Assembly: GCA_947599995.1 (NCBI GenBank)
Contig: CANQFW010000020.1
Coordinates: 1-19,292, forward strand
DNA length: 19,292 nucleotides
From: an uncultured Clostridia bacterium
GTDB taxonomy: Bacteria; Bacillota; Clostridia; TANB77; CAG-508
Reading direction: 5' to 3'
Shown here: positions 15,175 to 19,292 of the stretch, piece by piece
Numbering within the stretch: the first letter of the stretch is position 1
Layout of the letters: each line of letters begins with the position of its first letter
Made by a program: the position numbers and the translations under genes
The notes under the pieces: model-generated
The model's database searches: none
What the model saw: only the letters and a program-made list of their open reading frames with translations
What the model was told of the DNA's origin: nothing

Positions 15175-15810
15175 GTGAAAGTATTATTAGTAAATGGATC
15201 ACCACATAAAAAAGGATGTACATATACTGCGCTTAAAGAAGTTGAAAGAACTTTAAATGAGGAATCAATTGCATCAGAAATATTTTGGATAGGAAATAAG
15301 CCTATAGGTGGATGCATTGCTTGCAAGAGTTGTGTAAATAAAGGAAAATGCATCTTTGATGATGTAGTAAATGAATTTGTAGAAAAAGCAAAAGATTTTG
15401 ATGGTTTTATTTTTGGAAGTCCTGTTCATTATGCAGGAGCAACTGGAAATATAACTTCATTTATGGATAGGGCTTTCTATTCTGCATCTTGCGGAGGACA
15501 TGTAGAAAATTTTATATACAAACCTGCAGCTACGGTAATATCTGCAAGGAGAGCGGGGACTACTGCAACTTATGACCAATTAAATAAATATTTTGGTATA
15601 AATCAAATGCCAATAATATCTTCAAGATATTGGAATATGGTACATGGTACAACGCCTGAAGAAGTTCTAAAAGATGAAGAAGGAATGCAAGTAATGAGAA
15701 TACTTGGTAGGAACATGGCTTATTACTTAAAATGTATTGAAGCTGGTAAAGAAAAGGGAATACGCATACCAAAGCAAGAGAAAACTAATTTTACCAATTT
15801 TATAAGATGA
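15175..15810 (+). CDS. NAD(P)H-dependent FMN reductase / iron-sulfur flavoprotein-like
   Basis: A 211-residue flavodoxin-fold protein. The FMN phosphate loop is NGSPHKKGCT (7-16), and FGSPVHYAGATG in the middle is the second flavin-binding loop. Cysteines at 47, 50, 53 and 59 (CIACKSCVNKGKC) form the compact cluster-binding motif of archaeal and clostridial iron-sulfur flavoproteins, so it may carry a 4Fe-4S centre as well as FMN. Substrate unknown; such proteins pass electrons from ferredoxin or NAD(P)H to various acceptors. GTG 15175 is preferred over ATG 15160 because TGGAGGAA (15161-15168) sits 6 nt upstream and MKVLLVNGSP is the usual start. It lies 55 nt after metK and ends at a terminator. 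Confidence 0.88.
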   Translation: MKVLLVNGSPHKKGCTYTALKEVERTLNEESIASEIFWIGNKPIGGCIACKSCVNKGKCIFDDVVNEFVEKAKDFDGFIFGSPVHYAGATGNITSFMDRAFYSASCGGHVENFIYKPAATVISARRAGTTATYDQLNKYFGINQMPIISSRYWNMVHGTTPEEVLKDEEGMQVMRILGRNMAYYLKCIEAGKEKGIRIPKQEKTNFTNFIR

Positions 15811-15816
15811 AAATTA

Positions 15817-15854
15817 AAATCACTAGACTGGTAGGTCAGTATAGTGATTTTTTT
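15817..15854 (+). terminator. Intrinsic terminator after the flavoprotein gene
   Basis: AAATCACTA (15817-15825) pairs with TAGTGATTT (15842-15850), with an inner ACTG/CAGT stem, followed by T residues to 15854. It probably ends the valS-to-flavoprotein transcript. Confidence 0.8.
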
Positions 15855-15945
15855 AAAAATTTGTGATATAAAATAATAGTATAAAAATATTAACTTTAAA
15901 ATCACACTAGATGGGCAGAAAGAGGTAAAAAATTTAAAATTTCAA

Positions 15946-15987
15946 AACCACATATATATGCCTAGGAAGGAATGAAATTAACAATGA
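15946..15987 (+). promoter_or_regulatory. Recurrent leader motif, acyl-CoA synthetase copy
   Basis: A block ending TGCCTAGGAAGGAATGA, ATTAA, ATGA. AAGGA (15967-15971) abuts ATG 15972 and is 12 nt before ATG 15984, the same geometry as at valS and fabD. A TAAAATTT box is at 15935-15942. I found no convincing promoter in 15855-15945. Confidence 0.7.
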
Positions 15988-17720
15988 GTGAAAGACTATA
16001 TGAATATACAAAAATAACTGATTTAAAAGATATGCTTAAAAAATCTGGAGATCAATATGGAGAAAAAATAGCATATCAAATAAAATTAGAAAGAAATAAA
16101 TATCAGAACTTTTCACATAAACAAGTAAGAGAAATGATAGATAGTTTAGGAACATCTTTAATAAATATAGGATTGAAAAATAAAAGAATAGCTATAATTG
16201 GTGAAAATAGATATGAATGGGAAATTGCGTATTTGTCAATTGTTTGTGGAACTGGAATTGTTGTACCACTAGACAAATCATTACCAGAAAATGAACTTAA
16301 AAATTTGATAGAACGCTCACAGGTTGAAGCAATTTTTTACACTGAAAAATATCAAAAAACATTGGAAAATATAAAAAATCAAGGTGTTGGAAAATTAAAA
16401 CACTTAATTTCAATGGATTTGAAATCTAACGAAAATGGTGTATATTCGCAACACGAATTAATAGAAGTAGGAAAAAATCTTGTTAGAAACGGAGATAGAA
16501 GATTTATAGATGCAAAAATTGACAATAGTAAAATGAGCATAATGCTATTTACATCTGGAACAACATCCGCTTCAAAAATTGTGGCATTATCACATAGAAA
16601 TATTTGTTCAAATCTAATGGATATTGCTTCAATTCTAGATGTAAATTCAAATGATGTATTTTTATCATTTTTACCACTGCATCATGTTTTTGAATGTACA
16701 GTGGGATTTTTGTTTAGTCTATACAAAGGAGCAAAAACAGTATTTTGTGATGGAATGAGACATATTCAAGAAAATATGGTTGAATATAAAGTTTCAATTA
16801 TGGCTTCAGTTCCAGCAATTTATGAAAGAATTTATAAAATGATTATTAAACAATTAGATAGAGATGGTAAATTGGATGAAACTATGAAATTGCTAGAGCA
16901 ACATAAAGATGACACAATGGAGGAAAAGAAAAAAGTATTTCAAAATATTCATGATGGACTTGGAGGAAATGTAAAACTATTAATTAGTGGTGCAGCAAGC
17001 CTAGATGCTGGTGTTGAATCTGAATACAGAAAATTTGGAATTAATCTTGTACAAGGATATGGGCTAACAGAAACTTCGCCAGTTGTTGCAATTGGTTCAA
17101 AAAAATATTATAAAACTGGCTCAATTGGAAAATCTGTTCCAAGTATTGAAGCAAAATTAGTAGATGTAAATTCTGAAGGAGTTGGCGAGTTAGTCGTAAA
17201 GGGGCCAAGCGTAATGATCGAATATTATGCAAATAAAGAAGAAACTAATAAGGTACTACAAGATGGATGGTTTTATACTGGAGACTTAGCAAAAATTGAT
17301 GATGAAGGATATATTTTTATTTGCGGAAGAAAGAAAAGTGTAATTGTTTTGAAAAATGGAAAAAATATTTTCCCAGAAGAAATGGAAAATCTTTTAAACA
17401 GAATTGAGGGAGTTGACGAAAGCTTTATTTTTGGAAAACAAGTTTCCCAAGACACAAATGATATAAAAATATTTGCAAAAATTGTATTTAACAGAGAAAT
17501 TGTAGAAGATACATATAAAGTAAAAACAGAAGAAGAAATCTATAAAGCCTTAAGTGGAAAAATTAAAGAAATAAATCAGACTATGCCACACTACAAGGCA
17601 ATTAGAGGAATTATTTTGACAGAAGAGCCCCTTATTAAAACAACAACCAATAAAATAAAAAGACAGAGTAATTTAGATATTATAATGAGAGAGGGATCAG
17701 AATGCAATTGCAAAATTTAA
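15984..17720 (+). CDS. AMP-forming acyl-CoA (or acyl-ACP) synthetase
   Basis: A 578-residue adenylate-forming enzyme of the long-chain acyl-CoA synthetase type, which activates a carboxylic acid as an acyl-adenylate and then a thioester. Motifs: the P-loop variant TSGTTSASK (190-198, where the usual G-x-P-K-G is replaced), LPLHHVFE, QGYGLTETSP (357-366), YTGD (431-434) with the DEGYIFICGRKK hinge, and the C-terminal lysine in TTTNKIKRQ (K557). The exact acid cannot be read from sequence. ATG 15984 is favoured over ATG 15972, which touches the ribosome binding site. The 3' end overlaps the biotin ligase gene by 19 nt, implying translational coupling. With birA and fabD this looks like a lipid-synthesis unit that could recycle free fatty acids. 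Confidence 0.88.
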   Translation: MSERLYEYTKITDLKDMLKKSGDQYGEKIAYQIKLERNKYQNFSHKQVREMIDSLGTSLINIGLKNKRIAIIGENRYEWEIAYLSIVCGTGIVVPLDKSLPENELKNLIERSQVEAIFYTEKYQKTLENIKNQGVGKLKHLISMDLKSNENGVYSQHELIEVGKNLVRNGDRRFIDAKIDNSKMSIMLFTSGTTSASKIVALSHRNICSNLMDIASILDVNSNDVFLSFLPLHHVFECTVGFLFSLYKGAKTVFCDGMRHIQENMVEYKVSIMASVPAIYERIYKMIIKQLDRDGKLDETMKLLEQHKDDTMEEKKKVFQNIHDGLGGNVKLLISGAASLDAGVESEYRKFGINLVQGYGLTETSPVVAIGSKKYYKTGSIGKSVPSIEAKLVDVNSEGVGELVVKGPSVMIEYYANKEETNKVLQDGWFYTGDLAKIDDEGYIFICGRKKSVIVLKNGKNIFPEEMENLLNRIEGVDESFIFGKQVSQDTNDIKIFAKIVFNREIVEDTYKVKTEEEIYKALSGKIKEINQTMPHYKAIRGIILTEEPLIKTTTNKIKRQSNLDIIMREGSECNCKI

Positions 17721-18280
17721 ATACTCAATTTTTAGGTAGAGACTTTTATTATTATGAAACATTAGATTCTACTCAATCAGAAATTTATAGAAGAATAGAA
17801 AATAATACTATAAAAAATGGTACATTAATTTTAGCAAAAATACAAAATAATGGAATGGGGACACATGGAAGAAAGTGGTTTATAGAAGAAGAAGGAAATA
17901 TTACATTTTCATTTTTTGTACAAACAAATTGTAAAATGAATAAATTAGAAGGACTTACTTTAAAAATTGCTAAAATTATATTAGAAGTTTTTAAAAAAAT
18001 ATATGGTATAGAACTTTGCATAAAGCTTCCAAATGATATTACCTATAATGGGAAAAAAATTGGAGGAATTTTAACAGTAAGTAAATCCCAAGAAGACATT
18101 ATAAAGTATTTGGTAATAGGAATTGGAATTAATACAAATGGAAAAAAATTTAATGGCGAAATAGAAAAACTAGCTTCTTCTATAAAAAACGAGTTTAATA
18201 TAGAAATTGATAATCAAAAAGTCATTTCAGAATTTTGTAATTTATTTGAAAAAGAAATAATTCAAAGGATAGAAGGTTGA
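17702..18280 (+). CDS. birA: Biotin--[acetyl-CoA-carboxylase] ligase, catalytic domain only
   Basis: Attaches biotin to the AccB carrier of acetyl-CoA carboxylase. The 192-residue product has the substrate-start motif FYYYETLDSTQSE (15-27), the ligase loop GMGTHGRKW (51-59, in place of GRGRxGRxW), KLPNDITYNGKKIGGIL (usual KWPND with Trp replaced by Leu) and GIGINTN. It lacks the N-terminal winged helix of bifunctional BirA and appears short at the C-terminal SH3-like domain, so it should not be a DNA-binding repressor. It overlaps the preceding gene by 19 nt and sits 65 nt before fabD, consistent with a role in fatty-acid synthesis. Confidence 0.9.
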   Translation: MQLQNLNTQFLGRDFYYYETLDSTQSEIYRRIENNTIKNGTLILAKIQNNGMGTHGRKWFIEEEGNITFSFFVQTNCKMNKLEGLTLKIAKIILEVFKKIYGIELCIKLPNDITYNGKKIGGILTVSKSQEDIIKYLVIGIGINTNGKKFNGEIEKLASSIKNEFNIEIDNQKVISEFCNLFEKEIIQRIEG

Positions 18281-18306
18281 AAAACATCTAAAATTTGAAA
18301 ATTATT

Positions 18307-18349
18307 CATCAAGATTTGTAACTTTGGAAAGGAATGATATTAAAAATGA
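18307..18349 (+). promoter_or_regulatory. Recurrent leader motif, fabD copy
   Basis: A 43-nt block with AGATTTGTAACTTTGG, AAAGGAATGA, ATTAA and the start codon. AAGGA (18329-18333) abuts ATG 18334 and is 12 nt before ATG 18346. CTTT before GG and AAAG after it keep the small inverted repeat seen as CCTT/AAGG at valS. A TAAAATTTG box is at 18289-18297. Confidence 0.7.
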
Positions 18350-19284
18350 AAATTGGATATTTATTTGCAGGTCAAGGATCTCAAAGTTTAGGCATGGGAA
18401 AAGACTTATATGAAAAATATGAAACAGTTAGAAATGTGTATAATAGGGTAAAGGAATTAACAAATATAGATGTAGCTAAAATCTCTTTTGAAGGTTCACA
18501 AGAAGAACTTAATCAAACAAAATATACACAAATATGTATTTTAACAATGAGCTTAGCCATTGCAGAGCTACTAAAAGAAAAAGGTATAAATGCCGAAGCG
18601 TCTTGTGGTTTAAGTTTAGGAGAATATTCTAGTTTAATTTATAGTAAGGCACTTGGGTTTGATGAAGGAGTAAAGCTTGTACAAAAAAGAGGAGAATATA
18701 TGCAAGATTTAGTACCTCCAGGAGAATGGGCAATGGCAGCAATATTGGGGAAAGGCGAAGAAGAAGTTCAAGAGATTTGCAACAATGTAACAAGTGGATT
18801 TGTTGTTCCAGTTAATTTTAACACAACAGGACAAATTGTAATTTCGGGAGAAAAGAAAGCAGTGGAACAAGCAGAAATTATTGCAAAAGAAATGGGTGTA
18901 AAAAAACTAAAAATTTTAAACACTTCTGGACCATTTCATACTGAAAAATTAATAAAAGCATCAGAAGCTTTAAGAAAAGAATTAGAAAATGTTACTATAA
19001 ACAAATTTGAAACATATGTCGTTAAAAATATTGATGGAACAATATATAATGATCAAGATGATGTTAAAGATATTTTAGCAAGACATATTATAAGTCCAGT
19101 TAGATTTTCAAAAAGTTTAAAAACAATGCAAGATCTTGAAATTGATACTTTTATCGAAATTGGACCTGGAAAGACTTTATCAGGTTTTGTTAAAAGATTA
19201 CAAACAGATAAAAAATTAACTATTTTAAATGTAAACAGCGTAGAAACTTTTGAAAGTGTTTTAGAAAATATAAAGGGTATTTAA
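18346..19284 (+). CDS. fabD: Malonyl-CoA--ACP transacylase
   Basis: Transfers malonyl groups from CoA to acyl carrier protein, supplying the extender unit for type II fatty-acid synthesis. The 312-residue protein has YLFAGQGSQSLGMGKDL (5-21) and the nucleophile motif GLSLGEYSSL (88-97, catalytic S90; the usual GHSxG is GLSLG, as in many clostridial FabD). It also has R115 in QKRGEYM, H198 in SGPFHTEK and the closing EIGPGKTLSGFVKR. ATG 18346 (MKIGYLFAGQGSQ) matches the family start; ATG 18334 is too close to the ribosome binding site. AGGAGG at 19285-19290 shows that another gene follows immediately, probably more of the fab operon. Confidence 0.97.
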   Translation: MKIGYLFAGQGSQSLGMGKDLYEKYETVRNVYNRVKELTNIDVAKISFEGSQEELNQTKYTQICILTMSLAIAELLKEKGINAEASCGLSLGEYSSLIYSKALGFDEGVKLVQKRGEYMQDLVPPGEWAMAAILGKGEEEVQEICNNVTSGFVVPVNFNTTGQIVISGEKKAVEQAEIIAKEMGVKKLKILNTSGPFHTEKLIKASEALRKELENVTINKFETYVVKNIDGTIYNDQDDVKDILARHIISPVRFSKSLKTMQDLEIDTFIEIGPGKTLSGFVKRLQTDKKLTILNVNSVETFESVLENIKGI

Positions 19285-19292
19285 GGAGGATT

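Noticed and set aside
15861..15890. Promoter TTGTGA with TATAAA before the acyl-CoA synthetase
   Set aside because: The spacing between the hexamers is 13 nt, too short; no better pair was found.

Overview
The window is a very AT-rich stretch with every recognised gene on the + strand. It carries a full spoIIIA sporulation locus, a T-box leader, intrinsic terminators with U-tracts, AAGGAG-type ribosome binding sites and a strong bias to AGA/AGG arginine codons. Together these point to an endospore-forming, low-GC Firmicute, most likely a member of the Clostridia. I cannot name the genus from sequence alone.

Layout: 1-521 holds an ORF remnant, a strong inverted repeat and a long leader for yebC (522-1247). 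A terminator follows, then a large unrecognised membrane-anchored protein (1359-3188) with its own terminator. Next comes spoIIIAA to spoIIIAH (3308-8925). These genes encode the channel built by the mother cell to connect it with the forespore. Seven of the eight genes are intact; spoIIIAB is split by a single frameshift. An unusual 175-nt leader with three mutually exclusive pairing arms separates spoIIIAA from spoIIIAB. A consensus housekeeping promoter (8930-8959) then serves a 58-residue membrane peptide and ribosomal protein L31 (rpmE). A terminator closes that unit.

The region 9495-9996 is non-coding. It contains a promoter and a T-box leader with a GUA (valine) specifier. The T-box cassette lies between two exact copies of a 25-bp repeat. 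Downstream are valS, a short ProRS-like synthetase without the editing insertion, and metK, closely spaced and probably co-transcribed. They are followed by an iron-sulfur-type flavoprotein gene and a terminator. The last block (15984-19284) is a lipid-related set: an AMP-forming acyl-CoA synthetase overlapping a catalytic-domain-only biotin ligase, then fabD. A Shine-Dalgarno for another gene follows at the window end, so a fatty-acid-synthesis operon probably continues beyond it.

The signals least explained by ordinary annotation are as follows. (1) A 42-43-nt leader motif recurs before valS, the acyl-CoA synthetase and fabD, with identical geometry: AAGGA, an immediate ATG, and a second in-frame ATG 12 nt later. 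(2) A 25-bp repeat brackets the T-box cassette. (3) The spoIIIAB frame break sits in a homopolymer-poor spot at the only in-frame CGG codon I found. (4) Competing hairpins lie over the spoIIIAB ribosome binding site. None of these amounts to a proven new system; the repeated leader is the best candidate.
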